A DNA stretch of 43,224 bases from a virus: positions 1-43,224 of IMG/VR virus record IMGVR_UViG_3300034198_012760. One strand, given 5' to 3'. How positions within the stretch are numbered: position 1 is the stretch's first letter; each line of letters opens with the position of its first letter. Both the position numbers and the translations under genes were made by a program. Shown here in pieces: positions 23,489 through 31,954 of this stretch. The notes under the pieces were generated by a model, which worked only from the letters and a program-made list of their open reading frames with translations, searched no databases and was not told the DNA's origin.

Positions 23489-23704
23489 TTAACGTTTATT
23501 GCCACTAGAACCACTAGAACCACTTGATCCTGTAGGCTTTGGTGTTCCGGTTGGCTTTGGCTTAGAACCACTTGATCCGCCGGAACCACTGGATCCACTG
23601 GATCCACTTGATCCTGTAGGCTTTGGTGTTCCAGTTGGCGTTGGCTTAGAACCGTTAGTTCCGGCTGTACCACTTGGTGTTGGCGTTGGTGTTGGATTTG
23701 ACAT
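23489..23704 (-). CDS. Low-complexity Pro/Thr/Gly/Ser repeat protein
   Basis: A 71-residue protein composed almost only of P, T, G, S and K: SNPTPTPTPSGTAGTNGSKP, then two copies of a KPTPTGTPKPTGSS-type unit separated by SGSSG linkers. It has one of the best SD sites in the window (AAAGGAATAAATT-ATG) and is followed by a strong terminator, so it is probably expressed. It must be disordered; it may be a linker-like or surface-decorating peptide. The Ser/Thr-Pro-rich sequence resembles O-glycosylated linkers, but no such role is shown. Confidence 0.6.
   Translation of the reverse strand: MSNPTPTPTPSGTAGTNGSKPTPTGTPKPTGSSGSSGSSGSGGSSGSKPKPTGTPKPTGSSGSSGSSGNKR
23520..23653 (-). repeat. Two 50-bp direct repeats in the low-complexity gene
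   Basis: Copies at 23520-23569 and 23604-23653 are identical except for two bases and are offset by 84 bases (28 codons), so the frame is kept. Smaller GGATCC/GGAACC-type units fill the gap. The layout is prone to copy-number change by slippage or recombination. Confidence 0.85.
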
Positions 23705-23744
23705 AATTTATTCCTTTATTTTATTTTATTTTGAACCGTGGTGT

Positions 23745-24803
23745 TTATAGTTTAAAACCAGCGAAAACATTTTCGTTGATTGTATTATCTACACCTTTTA
23801 CATAACTGCTCAATTCAGTTTCTTGAGGAGCAACTTGTAACTTTTTACTGTCGTAAAAACTATCCAACCATCCCGATAGAGGATTGTTTTTGGCGTTAGG
23901 ATAAATCTTCTTGTATCCCAAACTTGAAAGTCGGTTATTAGCCAACCATTCAACATAATGTTTGAGACTTTCAGAAGTCAATCCCACCAAATTGCCTTTA
24001 CTGAACAAATAATCGGCCCAATCCTTTTCAGCATTGACTGCCATTTCATAGGCAGCATAAACCTTGTCTTCGTTCTTCTTGACAATATCTTGAAATCCTT
24101 CATCTGGATTATTCATCCAATTCTTCATGATATTCTGAGTAATCGCCACATGAAGGTTTTCATCACGACTAATAAACTTGATAATCTTTGAGTTACCTTC
24201 CATCTTTCCACGGTAACCAAAGTAAAAACTACATGCAAAACTTACATAAAAGACCAGTCCCTCTGTGATCTGTGTGGCCAAAACGGCATCATACAATCGT
24301 TGACGTTCATCTTTACCACCGGTCAAAAGTTCATCGTACTTTTGTGATATTTCAGTTGCACGTTTTACAATTTCTGGATCTTCCAAAACACTATTAAAAA
24401 ACTTAGTAGAGTCAGGATAGACGTTATTCAGAATATATGTATAACTGTTGCTGTGAATCGTTTCAAAAAACGACCACGTATTCATACAAATCTCCAATTC
24501 GGGATTTGTAACGTATTTCATCAATTCATGAATACTTCGACTCAACATCGAATCAGTCATCGTTTGAAACTTAAGGTTGTTATCAAACACAAATCGTTCT
24601 TCGTCTGATAAACTCTTGTAATCACTGATATCTTTTACCAACGAAACTTCTTGGGGTCTCCAAAAAAAGTTAAGTTGTTGATCGTAAAGATCATAAAACT
24701 TCTGATATTTGATTTGATCATATCGTTGAAGAGACAAATCTTCACCAAAGAACATTGGGTTCGACAACTGATCAATATTTTTCTTGTTTAGTACAGTTTT
24801 CAT
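23745..24803 (-). CDS. nrdB: Ribonucleotide reductase class Ia, beta (R2) subunit
   Basis: A 352-residue R2 protein that houses the di-iron/tyrosyl radical cofactor. MTDSMLSRS gives D84. SFFETIHSNSYTYIL gives E114, H117 and the radical tyrosine Y121. EGLVFYVSFACSFYF gives the next Glu, and SRDENLHVAITQNIM the last Glu/His pair. All six metal ligands and the tyrosine are therefore present, matching E. coli NrdB. With NrdA it reduces ribonucleotides to dNTP precursors in the cytoplasm. It lies 12 bases after nrdA with no SD (AATAATAAAACT-ATG), so it is expected to be co-transcribed with nrdA. Confidence 0.95.
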   Translation of the reverse strand: MKTVLNKKNIDQLSNPMFFGEDLSLQRYDQIKYQKFYDLYDQQLNFFWRPQEVSLVKDISDYKSLSDEERFVFDNNLKFQTMTDSMLSRSIHELMKYVTNPELEICMNTWSFFETIHSNSYTYILNNVYPDSTKFFNSVLEDPEIVKRATEISQKYDELLTGGKDERQRLYDAVLATQITEGLVFYVSFACSFYFGYRGKMEGNSKIIKFISRDENLHVAITQNIMKNWMNNPDEGFQDIVKKNEDKVYAAYEMAVNAEKDWADYLFSKGNLVGLTSESLKHYVEWLANNRLSSLGYKKIYPNAKNNPLSGWLDSFYDSKKLQVAPQETELSSYVKGVDNTINENVFAGFKL

Positions 24804-24815
24804 AGTTTTATTATT

Positions 24816-27113
24816 TTACATTGCACATGCACCGCTAACACACCCAAACTGTTCTTCTTCAATCTTCGGTTCATCCTTAACAGTTTCTTTAACATCCGAC
24901 ATTGCAGTTTGCTTATCACCGTCATCGGTATTGGCATAATACAGATTCTTAAGTCCATACTTATATGCCAACATCATATCCATAATTACATCCTGTACAG
25001 GAACCTTATTCTGAGGATAACGTGATGGAACATAATAAGTGTTGGTACTAATACTCATGTCTGTGAACTTCTGAATAGCAGCAGCTACTCTAAGGTACCC
25101 AGTATTGTCCGGCATGTCAAACGCAAAGGTGTAATCATCCTTGTATTTTTCCACACCGGGAACAACCACCGGGAGAATATTAGTCTTGCTACCCTTGTGA
25201 CTAATCAAACTACGTGGAGGTTCAATTCCATTGGTACTACTCTGAATAACACTGCTGGATTCAACAGGCATACAAGCAGTCAACGTACTATGACGCATTC
25301 CATGTGTCTTGATCTTTTCACGAAGAACCTCCCAATCCATATTAAGAGGTTCAGTAACAAACGTATCAATATCTTTCTTATAAGTATCGATAGGCAAAAT
25401 ACCTTGACTAAACTTTGTTCGATTAAACTTCTCACACGGACCAAACTCTTTTGCCATTTCAACGCTGGCGTCGATAAGATAATAACTCATCTTCTCCATC
25501 CAACGTGCAGCAATGTTTGGTGCATCATTATCCCAATACTTAACTCCCGATCTCGCAAGAACCGCTGCCAAGTTGGTAACACCAACTCCAAGACTACGAC
25601 GTTTCTTAGCAAAATTCTCAGCGGCAGGAACGAAATAATTCTGATGTTCAATCAACGAATCAAGCATTCGAACAATAACGTCACAAACACTCTTCATTTC
25701 GTCGTCTGAAGAAATCTCCAACCAATTAACCGCTGCTAAAATACACACTCCAATCTCACCGTTCGTATCGTTAACATCTTCAATTGGAATCAAAGGATGA
25801 TTCACCTCAAGGCAAAGATTGCTTGTATCTACTTGATCCAGCCAACTGCCATGTTCATTAGCATGATCAACAAACATTGTATAGATACGACCGGTTTCAA
25901 TACGTTCTTTTGCCAAGACCATCAACAAATCACGTGCCTTGATCTTCTTCTTGAACTTGATGTTCTTGTTAGCTTCTGCCATTTCGTACTTTTCCTTGAA
26001 ATCATCATAACCAAATCGATTCCAAAGACTCGGACACTCATGATAACTGAACAATGTAATATCCTTGTTCTCCATGAATCGTTCAAAGATCAACTTATCA
26101 AGACCAATACAATAATCCAACTTACGAACACGGTTATCATCAGTTCCAGCGTTATTCTTCAACACCAAAATGTCCATAATGTCATAATGGAACCACGCAA
26201 AGTTAACTGTGGCACTTCCACCACGAATACCATTTTGGTGACAACTCTTGACAGTTGACTCAAATGCCTTGGCAAATGGGATTGGACCGGTGTGAATCAC
26301 TTCACCGTTACGAATTGGTGCGTTTGTAGCACGTAGACGTGACAAATTGAGACCAATACCATAACGACTTGCGGTTGCGTATCCAACAGCGCTATTGTTA
26401 CTGAAAATACTCTTGAGAGTATCATCAACAGAAAACAACGAACATGAAGCGTAACTCTTCATGACAGATCGAACACCCGCCATAATTGGTGTGGGTAGAT
26501 TGATCTTGTGTTTGCTGAAATAGTTGTATGCCTTCTTGACATATTCCAGACGATTCTCCTTGTAGTTCTTGAAGAACGTCATGGCAATCAACATATATGC
26601 AAACTGAGGAGTCTCATAGATCTCTTTAGTACTACGATTTTGAATCAAGTACTTATCGCACAACTGTTTAATGCCAGCATAAGCAAAATCAAGATCCCGA
26701 TCATGTTTGAGATACTCGTCCAACTTATCAAAGTCCTTCTTGGAATACCATTCCAAGATATCACCGTCATAAACAAACTTTTCGATGTTTGTCTTAACGA
26801 GATCATACAACTTTGGTGGATTTTTGCCACCCCAAACACGTTTACGAAGTTGATAATTCAACAAACGTGATGCAACGTATTGATAATTTGGCTTTTCAAT
26901 ACTAATTTGTTGTGCAGCCGCTTCAATCAACGAAACATGAATGTTATCAGAAGTCATTCCATCGAAGAATGACAAATGTGCATTCATTGCAACTTCTTCA
27001 AACGAAACGTTTTTGATACCTTCAGTTGACCACTGTAGAACCTGATTGATTTTATCCGCATTGAATTTCTCCAATGCGCCACCTCTTTTTTTAATAAAGA
27101 TTTCTTTGTTCAT
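24816..27113 (-). CDS. nrdA: Ribonucleotide reductase class Ia, alpha (R1) subunit
   Basis: A 765-residue catalytic subunit. An N-terminal ATP-cone is visible (IKKRGGALEKFNADKINQVL, residues 7-26), so allosteric activity control is likely retained. Active-site residues are in place: C224 in YASCSLF, N432-C434-E436 in SNLCLEVNHP (thiyl radical Cys and partners), and C457 in IGVCILAA. The C-terminus ends GCVSGACAM with the two shuttle cysteines that pass electrons from thioredoxin or glutaredoxin. No phage thioredoxin is in the window. No SD; a possible TATTTTTG promoter element ends 5 bases before the ATG. It is operonic with nrdB. Confidence 0.96.
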   Translation of the reverse strand: MNKEIFIKKRGGALEKFNADKINQVLQWSTEGIKNVSFEEVAMNAHLSFFDGMTSDNIHVSLIEAAAQQISIEKPNYQYVASRLLNYQLRKRVWGGKNPPKLYDLVKTNIEKFVYDGDILEWYSKKDFDKLDEYLKHDRDLDFAYAGIKQLCDKYLIQNRSTKEIYETPQFAYMLIAMTFFKNYKENRLEYVKKAYNYFSKHKINLPTPIMAGVRSVMKSYASCSLFSVDDTLKSIFSNNSAVGYATASRYGIGLNLSRLRATNAPIRNGEVIHTGPIPFAKAFESTVKSCHQNGIRGGSATVNFAWFHYDIMDILVLKNNAGTDDNRVRKLDYCIGLDKLIFERFMENKDITLFSYHECPSLWNRFGYDDFKEKYEMAEANKNIKFKKKIKARDLLMVLAKERIETGRIYTMFVDHANEHGSWLDQVDTSNLCLEVNHPLIPIEDVNDTNGEIGVCILAAVNWLEISSDDEMKSVCDVIVRMLDSLIEHQNYFVPAAENFAKKRRSLGVGVTNLAAVLARSGVKYWDNDAPNIAARWMEKMSYYLIDASVEMAKEFGPCEKFNRTKFSQGILPIDTYKKDIDTFVTEPLNMDWEVLREKIKTHGMRHSTLTACMPVESSSVIQSSTNGIEPPRSLISHKGSKTNILPVVVPGVEKYKDDYTFAFDMPDNTGYLRVAAAIQKFTDMSISTNTYYVPSRYPQNKVPVQDVIMDMMLAYKYGLKNLYYANTDDGDKQTAMSDVKETVKDEPKIEEEQFGCVSGACAM

Positions 27114-27118
27114 ATTGA

Positions 27119-27148
27119 CAAAAATAACTATGATTTTGTATTTTCAAA
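27119..27148 (-). promoter_or_regulatory. Candidate TTTG-18-TATTTTTG promoter upstream of nrdA
   Basis: On the minus strand TTTG (27145-27148) is followed after 18 bases by TATTTTTG (27119-27126), which fits the Bacteroidota-type consensus TTTG/TAnnTTTG. It is the only such pair noticed in the minus-strand intergenic gaps, and A/T-rich sequence makes chance matches easy. If used, the nrdA mRNA would be leaderless or nearly so. Confidence 0.25.
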
Positions 27149-27209
27149 TACCCTCAGTTGATATTCATTTTGATAAATTTTTTTGACGTTTTTTGATCGT
27201 AACATACTA

Positions 27210-28592
27210 TCAGTCTTTGTCATCTTCTATGTGAGCATTCCACTTATTGCTAAGTGCCTTCTTCACAAGATTCTCACTGTCACCCATTTCATTGATAACT
27301 GACATACCATCCTTGGAGTTTTCAGCATAAATCTGAATATCACCACATCCGGCATTCATTCGACTCGGAAATGTCATACCATCGGGACCAAAACGGTTCT
27401 TGATGATATGAAACCGTGCAGTATTCGATACTTTATCGGTAACTTTACGGCTCAATGACATAACAAAGTCTGCCGTCATGATCTTTCGATACGAATCGGA
27501 GATGTTATTTGCCTGAATAATGTCTTCATCCATAGCAGCACGGTTACTTTGTGAAGCACTCCATATAGGAACCTGAAGTTCGCCAGCAACACTACGAAGT
27601 TCTTCATAAATACCACCAGCTTCACTATAACTATTGCTGTTACGTTCACTCTGATAAGGACGTAGAATGTCAGCATAATCGACAATAATCAAATCGATCT
27701 TACTTCCCAACATCGCAATACGTTCCGTATGCATCTTCAAGTGATGGGCACTAACAGTTTTGATAGGAAAGTACTTGATGAACAGTTTACCGGGAACTTG
27801 TTCAATCTTCTTACGAACGATATCAATGTTATTACGAATGTTTTGAAAGTCAATTCCGGTAAAACATGCATCATAACGAAGACCCACATAGTTTTCATTC
27901 AACTCAAGAGTAAAATGAACCACGTTCTTTCCTTGCTTCATGGCTTCAGCACCAATCTTTGCCAAAACCCAACTCTTGCCACTACCAGCACAAGCAGTGA
28001 TAATTCCAAGTTCACCGCCTGCCAATCCACCATCCATGATGGTATCTACTTCAGTCCAGTTGGTCTTAACAGTGTTACGTGCCATAACACTCATACGTTT
28101 ATCAACATCAGTCATATAATCATGACCAATGTTACGTTCCATACCAGCCTTCATTGCACTGTCAACCAAAGACTTGACTTTTTCATAATTTCCAGTCTTG
28201 AGATGTTCAACACTATCAATAATAGCGTTCTTTAGCTTCTGACTCTTACAGAACTCCAAGTATTGTTCCTTGACGAACTTAAGATCACTATCAGTGATCT
28301 TTTGATATACGTTTCTTAGTTGTGAAACGATTGATTCCTTGAGTACCGAGTTTTCAATACTATCAACCTTAATCTTAAATACATTAAGGGTAGGCAAATC
28401 CTTATATTGCATAAAGTATGCAACGGTTTGCTTTACAATCCATTGATGAGCATCAGATTCAAACGATGTGGGGTCAATGATGTCCGAAAGTCTTTCCAAA
28501 AAAGACTTATCGCTGAGAATTCCTGAGATACACTTGATCTGGAATTCTGATCCAAACTTCTTCAAATTGTCGATTACATGGTTTTCGCTCAT
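27210..28592 (-). CDS. Replicative DNA helicase, DnaB/T4 gp41 type
   Basis: A 460-residue helicase. Residues 1 to about 150 form the DnaB-like N-terminal helical domain. The RecA-fold motor has Walker A ITACAGSGKSWVLAKIG (about 198-214) and HFTLELNENYVGLRYDA (motif H1a). Walker B is IDLIIVDYADILRP, WSASQSNRAAMDED is the DnaB motif H3, and FHIIKNRFGPDG is the arginine-finger region (H4). It forms a hexamer that unwinds DNA ahead of the fork. Walker A reads ACAGSGKS rather than the common PxxGKT. No separate primase was recognised in the window. No SD precedes the ATG. Confidence 0.9.
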   Translation of the reverse strand: MSENHVIDNLKKFGSEFQIKCISGILSDKSFLERLSDIIDPTSFESDAHQWIVKQTVAYFMQYKDLPTLNVFKIKVDSIENSVLKESIVSQLRNVYQKITDSDLKFVKEQYLEFCKSQKLKNAIIDSVEHLKTGNYEKVKSLVDSAMKAGMERNIGHDYMTDVDKRMSVMARNTVKTNWTEVDTIMDGGLAGGELGIITACAGSGKSWVLAKIGAEAMKQGKNVVHFTLELNENYVGLRYDACFTGIDFQNIRNNIDIVRKKIEQVPGKLFIKYFPIKTVSAHHLKMHTERIAMLGSKIDLIIVDYADILRPYQSERNSNSYSEAGGIYEELRSVAGELQVPIWSASQSNRAAMDEDIIQANNISDSYRKIMTADFVMSLSRKVTDKVSNTARFHIIKNRFGPDGMTFPSRMNAGCGDIQIYAENSKDGMSVINEMGDSENLVKKALSNKWNAHIEDDKD

Positions 28593-28626
28593 AATTAGTA
28601 ATTAATATTCATCTATTACATCACCC

Positions 28627-28655
28627 AGTATAGGGTATGTATTCCGTTTAGTACA
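28627..28655 (-). promoter_or_regulatory. Weak candidate promoter upstream of the helicase gene, TGTACT-17-TATACT
   Basis: Minus-strand TATACT at 28627-28632 is a good -10, with TGTACT (3 of 6) at 28650-28655. It is the best candidate in the 76-base gap 28593-28668 and would give a leader of about 25-30 bases. The gap shows no terminator and no tRNA. Confidence 0.35.
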
Positions 28656-28668
28656 GTTATTTTATTTT

Positions 28669-29733
28669 TTATCTCACCAACGTGGTCAACTTACCAAAAC
28701 ACTCGTTGAGCCAAATTTGGTAGTTGGGGATGTTATTCCACATTTTGTCTTCTGTGACCAACTTGGAAAATCCAACTCTGTCCATCTTCTTTATTGGCAT
28801 ATCCAAGATTTCATTGATACGAAGTTGTGAGAAACTTTGAATCTCCGTATCCTTCAATTGCATCAACGTATAGTTACGTTCGACAATATCCTTGTTTTCA
28901 AGAATATTACGATAGAGCTTATATTTGCTCTGATTGTTTTCACAATAAGTGTAAATCTCTTGCAGATCTACATGTCTACTTTCGGCAAAAAACGGAAAAC
29001 ACTTGATAATAGTTTTTAGTCCAGCGCCATTAATTCCATCGATGTTATCTGACACATCACCCTCCAAAACTCTATACCAAATATAATTCTGACAGCTAAC
29101 ACCGTATTCATTTAGAATTTCAGCACAACCATACAGTTTCTTTTTGGTAGGACTCCATACTTTAATTTTATCACTTGCCAATTGTAGAAAATCTTTATCA
29201 GCACTCATGATACTTACATTACTATCTTTATAATATTGTTGAGCAACATATGCAATTGTGTCATCTGCTTCAATATGATCGATTGCCATGGTTGAAATAG
29301 GCAAACAATCCAAATAGTGAACAGAACGCATTAACTGCGATTTCATATTCTTTTCTTCCAAATCACTAGTTGAAAGTTCTGAGTATGCTCTGTTTAATCG
29401 TATTTTTGTGTGTCGTTTATGTTTGTATTGTGGGTAAATCTTACGGCGTTTCATACTTCCGCCATTACCATCAAAAATAATAACACACCTAGTAGGGTTA
29501 ATTAATTTGATTGCATAACCCACACTCTTTAAAAATCCGGCAATGCCACCCGTGTGAAGACCATCTTCATTCATGGATGGCATTACCGAATATGCGCGAA
29601 TAAATGTATTTAGCCCGTCCACCAAGAGAATATCCGAATTTTGACTTCGGTTAGACAAAGTATTCTTTTCTTCTTGTGAAATATTCTCAAAAATAGAGAA
29701 CAACTTCTTTTTTTCCTCTTGGTTAAAACTCAT
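28669..29733 (-). CDS. 5'-3' exonuclease / RNase H (T4 Rnh, FEN family)
   Basis: A 354-residue FEN-type nuclease. ILLVDGLNTFIRAY has the first metal aspartate (D39). CVIIFDGNGGSMKRRKIYPQ carries the next aspartate and the basic arch residues. DHIEADDTIAYVAQ gives the E/D/D cluster and SADKDFLQLASD the later pair. GDVSDNIDGINGAGLKT is the helix-3-turn-helix DNA-binding motif. The family removes RNA primers and flaps on the lagging strand. An N-terminal extension of about 30 residues precedes the first motif. GGAG 11 bases before the ATG lies in the end of uvsX, from which it is separated by 6 bases. Confidence 0.9.
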   Translation of the reverse strand: MSFNQEEKKKLFSIFENISQEEKNTLSNRSQNSDILLVDGLNTFIRAYSVMPSMNEDGLHTGGIAGFLKSVGYAIKLINPTRCVIIFDGNGGSMKRRKIYPQYKHKRHTKIRLNRAYSELSTSDLEEKNMKSQLMRSVHYLDCLPISTMAIDHIEADDTIAYVAQQYYKDSNVSIMSADKDFLQLASDKIKVWSPTKKKLYGCAEILNEYGVSCQNYIWYRVLEGDVSDNIDGINGAGLKTIIKCFPFFAESRHVDLQEIYTYCENNQSKYKLYRNILENKDIVERNYTLMQLKDTEIQSFSQLRINEILDMPIKKMDRVGFSKLVTEDKMWNNIPNYQIWLNECFGKLTTLVR

Positions 29734-29739
29734 ATGCTA

Positions 29740-30927
29740 TTATTCTCCGCCAACTTCTTCTGCGTCCTCGGAAGAATCAACTTCCACATCTTCTCTAATC
29801 TCACTGTCAGGTGACTTGTACTTCATGATAGTTACTTCAGAAATCTTCTGATACAACTCTTCACGAAGTTCGGCATTAACCTTTACATCCTTAGCAAATG
29901 TCTTGGTATCAATCTTAACAACTTCACCACTGTTCTTGATGTAATTGTATGGCGACTTAGCACCAGTGATAATTGAATGTTTCTTCAACACTTCAATCCA
30001 ATTGCCACAATTATCAATACCACTATCAAAGTAAATATTGAAATCAGCGTATCTCATAGGCGGACCCATACGATTTTTAACAACCACCGCTCGAGTCTTA
30101 ACACCGATGTGAATAGGTTCACCATTTTGAGTAATCTTCAAAGCACCCATACCCTTCAGTCGAAGACGTACACTAGCATGATACTGAATTGCCTTACCAC
30201 CACTGGTAATATACTTATCGCCAAACATCGCTGCCTGAAGGTTGACACGTAGTTGATTCGTGAAAACCAATGCAATACGTTGCTTACCAATCATGTCGTT
30301 AATCTTACGCATCGCCTTGGAAATAATGATGGCCTTTCCAGTTGCATAACCATCCTTACCGTGATCACTTTCCAACTCGGCCTTAGTAGATGCACCAGCA
30401 ACACTGTCAACTATAATTGTGACAAGTCGATCTTTATTAGATTTACGAGCTTGAGAAATCAATAGTTCGATCTTTTCAAAGATGTCTTCCACTGTATTTG
30501 CGGTAACATACAACATCTTTGGAATATCAACACCAATTGCTGTAAGAAAATCTTCAGAAACGGACTGTTCTGTATCAATAAAGATAGCAAGTCCACCCTT
30601 CTTTTGAGTTTCAGCAAGCAAATGTGCAGCCAACAAACTCTTACCGGACGCTTCAAGTCCAGTAATTTCGATAATTCGTCCCACCGGCATACCGGCATGT
30701 GGTCGATTTGAAATTGCGAGATCCAAGATATCACAACCTGTACTAATCCAATCCGTAATTGTAGATGGATCTTCTTTTTGATCCAAGAAAAACGCACACT
30801 TACCTGCATCTTTATTGGCCTTGTTTAACGCATCAGCGATAGATTCAATTAGTTCATCTCTCTGTGATGTACTATCATGTGTAACATGAGTTGATACTTT
30901 TTTCTTTTTTGGTGTTTCGTCTGACAT
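29740..30927 (-). CDS. uvsX: UvsX/RecA-like recombinase
   Basis: A 395-residue RecA-fold strand-exchange protein. Walker A is EITGLEASGKSLLAAHLLAE (G90-S97). AIFIDTEQSVSEDFL carries the catalytic Glu. TIIVDSVAGASTKAELE is Walker B, and IALVFTNQLRVNL is the L2-like region. GGKAIQYHASVRLRLKG is typical of RecA/UvsX. It has a Lys-rich N-terminus and an acidic C-terminal tail (DSSEDAEEVGGE), also typical. It drives recombination-dependent replication and repair together with the SSB gene just upstream. A terminator separates the two, and no promoter is visible between, so it depends on read-through. No SD. Confidence 0.93.
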   Translation of the reverse strand: MSDETPKKKKVSTHVTHDSTSQRDELIESIADALNKANKDAGKCAFFLDQKEDPSTITDWISTGCDILDLAISNRPHAGMPVGRIIEITGLEASGKSLLAAHLLAETQKKGGLAIFIDTEQSVSEDFLTAIGVDIPKMLYVTANTVEDIFEKIELLISQARKSNKDRLVTIIVDSVAGASTKAELESDHGKDGYATGKAIIISKAMRKINDMIGKQRIALVFTNQLRVNLQAAMFGDKYITSGGKAIQYHASVRLRLKGMGALKITQNGEPIHIGVKTRAVVVKNRMGPPMRYADFNIYFDSGIDNCGNWIEVLKKHSIITGAKSPYNYIKNSGEVVKIDTKTFAKDVKVNAELREELYQKISEVTIMKYKSPDSEIREDVEVDSSEDAEEVGGE

Positions 30928-30943
30928 AACTTTTATTGAAATG

Positions 30944-30980
30944 AAAAAGGAGAGGTGGCAGTTTACCCACCACCTCTCCT
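30944..30980 (-). terminator. Intrinsic terminator between the SSB and uvsX genes
   Basis: A perfect 11-bp GC-rich stem AGGAGAGGTGG/CCACCTCTCCT (arms 30948-30958 and 30970-30980), 11-base loop, followed on the minus strand by TTTTT. It lies 11 bases after the SSB stop and 20 bases before the uvsX ATG. Partial read-through would give more SSB than UvsX. Confidence 0.88.
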
Positions 30981-30991
30981 GTTAATGTTGT

Positions 30992-31834
30992 TTAACTATT
31001 GAACAAATTGTCAAACGCCTTGGTGAGGTCGTCTGTATTTGTCTTTGCCACACCAGCAGTAGGAGACTTACTAGTTGCCTTTGCCGGAGCAGCAGCTTGA
31101 ATAGCTGCGGCAGCGGCGACTGGCTGAGTATCGTCTTCGTCAATAACCGCGTTGTTAACAGTCTCGGCTGGAGCGTTCTCCGGATTTAGCCAAGAGGTCA
31201 TAACCTCCTTGAGTTCCTCATACTTGGGTTCGGGAAACAAATCAAGAATGTCAGTCTGATTCTTGATAGAATCAATCATCTTGTTATCCTTAGGATCAAC
31301 TGCGGGTGTAGCGTTAGGCTTCACACGAATTGAAGTTTCAGGATAGTTCTTACCACTCTCCTCAGCGGTACGGAACTCAACAACGATATCACGTCCGGAC
31401 GCGAGATCGGTAATATCACCGTAATCGGGATCGGCCATAACAGATAGAATTTCCTGATAGACCTGCTTTCCGAATCCCCAGAACTTCACACCTTCATGCT
31501 CTTCACCACGAACGATGACAGGAGCGAATGTGCGCATCTTGGGTTCCATCTTACGACCAGTCTGCCAATCTTCCTTAGAACCAGTCTTCTTGAGACGGTT
31601 GCTAAATTCGACGATAGGATCCGGACGATTAAAACTATCTGGAGACAGATAAGTCTTGTTATTGATGCCGTAATGAAACTTGAGTTCGATGAACGGAGCA
31701 TCAGGTTGGAACTTATAGGGAACGATACGAATTGTTTGCTTACCCGGCTTTGGCTTCCAAATGAGTTGGGTCTTGGAATTCGTGTTTGAAAGAGAGTTCA
31801 AACGGCTCTTAATCTTCGACAAGTCAATTGCCAT
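30992..31834 (-). CDS. Single-stranded DNA-binding protein, T4 gp32-like
   Basis: A 280-residue protein. The N-terminus IDLSKIKSRLNSLSNTNSKT contains the Lys/Arg-rich region that in gp32 mediates cooperative binding. The core starts LIWKPKPGKQTIRIVPYKF and includes PFIELKFHYGINNKTYLSPD and FWGFGKQVYQEILSVMADPD, as in gp32-like OB-fold proteins. No Cys/His cluster is present, so the T4 zinc site is missing. An Ala/Pro linker (about 235-260) leads to the partner-binding tail TDDLTKAFDNLFNS. It has a strong promoter, a structured leader and its own terminator, suggesting high, separately controlled output. Confidence 0.85.
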   Translation of the reverse strand: MAIDLSKIKSRLNSLSNTNSKTQLIWKPKPGKQTIRIVPYKFQPDAPFIELKFHYGINNKTYLSPDSFNRPDPIVEFSNRLKKTGSKEDWQTGRKMEPKMRTFAPVIVRGEEHEGVKFWGFGKQVYQEILSVMADPDYGDITDLASGRDIVVEFRTAEESGKNYPETSIRVKPNATPAVDPKDNKMIDSIKNQTDILDLFPEPKYEELKEVMTSWLNPENAPAETVNNAVIDEDDTQPVAAAAAIQAAAPAKATSKSPTAGVAKTNTDDLTKAFDNLFNS

Positions 31835-31867
31835 AATTTTTTATTTATTAATTAATTGTTAAGTAGT

Positions 31868-31917
31868 AATTAGTTAAGCGTTTGCATCCACTCGGATACA
31901 CACGGTTGTAACTAATT
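31868..31917 (-). promoter_or_regulatory. Structured 5' leader of the SSB mRNA, putative autoregulatory operator
   Basis: In the leader RNA a 9-bp stem (AATTAGTTA/TAACTAATT; arms 31909-31917 and 31868-31876) encloses a 6-bp GUAUCC/GGAUGC stem with a 4-base loop (31884-31899). An unstructured A/U-rich stretch follows up to the ATG, with no SD. T4 gp32 represses its own mRNA by binding a folded element followed by an A/U-rich single-stranded run, and this layout is analogous. Confidence 0.5.
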
Positions 31918-31925
31918 CTGGTATA

Positions 31926-31954
31926 ACTATATCAGCGTATTCTCAAACTTTCAA
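31926..31954 (-). promoter_or_regulatory. Sigma70-like promoter of the SSB gene, TTGAAA-17-TATAGT
   Basis: Minus-strand TTGAAA at 31949-31954 and TATAGT at 31926-31931 with optimal 17-base spacing, in the 116-base gap upstream of the SSB gene. The predicted start near 31919 gives a leader of about 85 bases holding the stem structure at 31868-31917. The -35 overlaps the end of the preceding gene. Confidence 0.65.

Noticed and set aside
23520-23653. CRISPR-like direct repeats
   Set aside because: Only two 50-bp copies, in frame within a coding sequence, with low-complexity spacer of the same composition.
25197-25709. A 170-codon plus-strand frame inside nrdA, and similar frames inside the helicase and RNR genes
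   Set aside because: They lie antisense to fully motif-supported genes and have no recognisable features.
27114-27209. tRNA or small RNA genes in the larger gaps (27114-27209, 28593-28668, 31835-31950)
   Set aside because: No cloverleaf or GTTCGAAT-like T-loop could be found; these gaps are explained by promoters and leaders.
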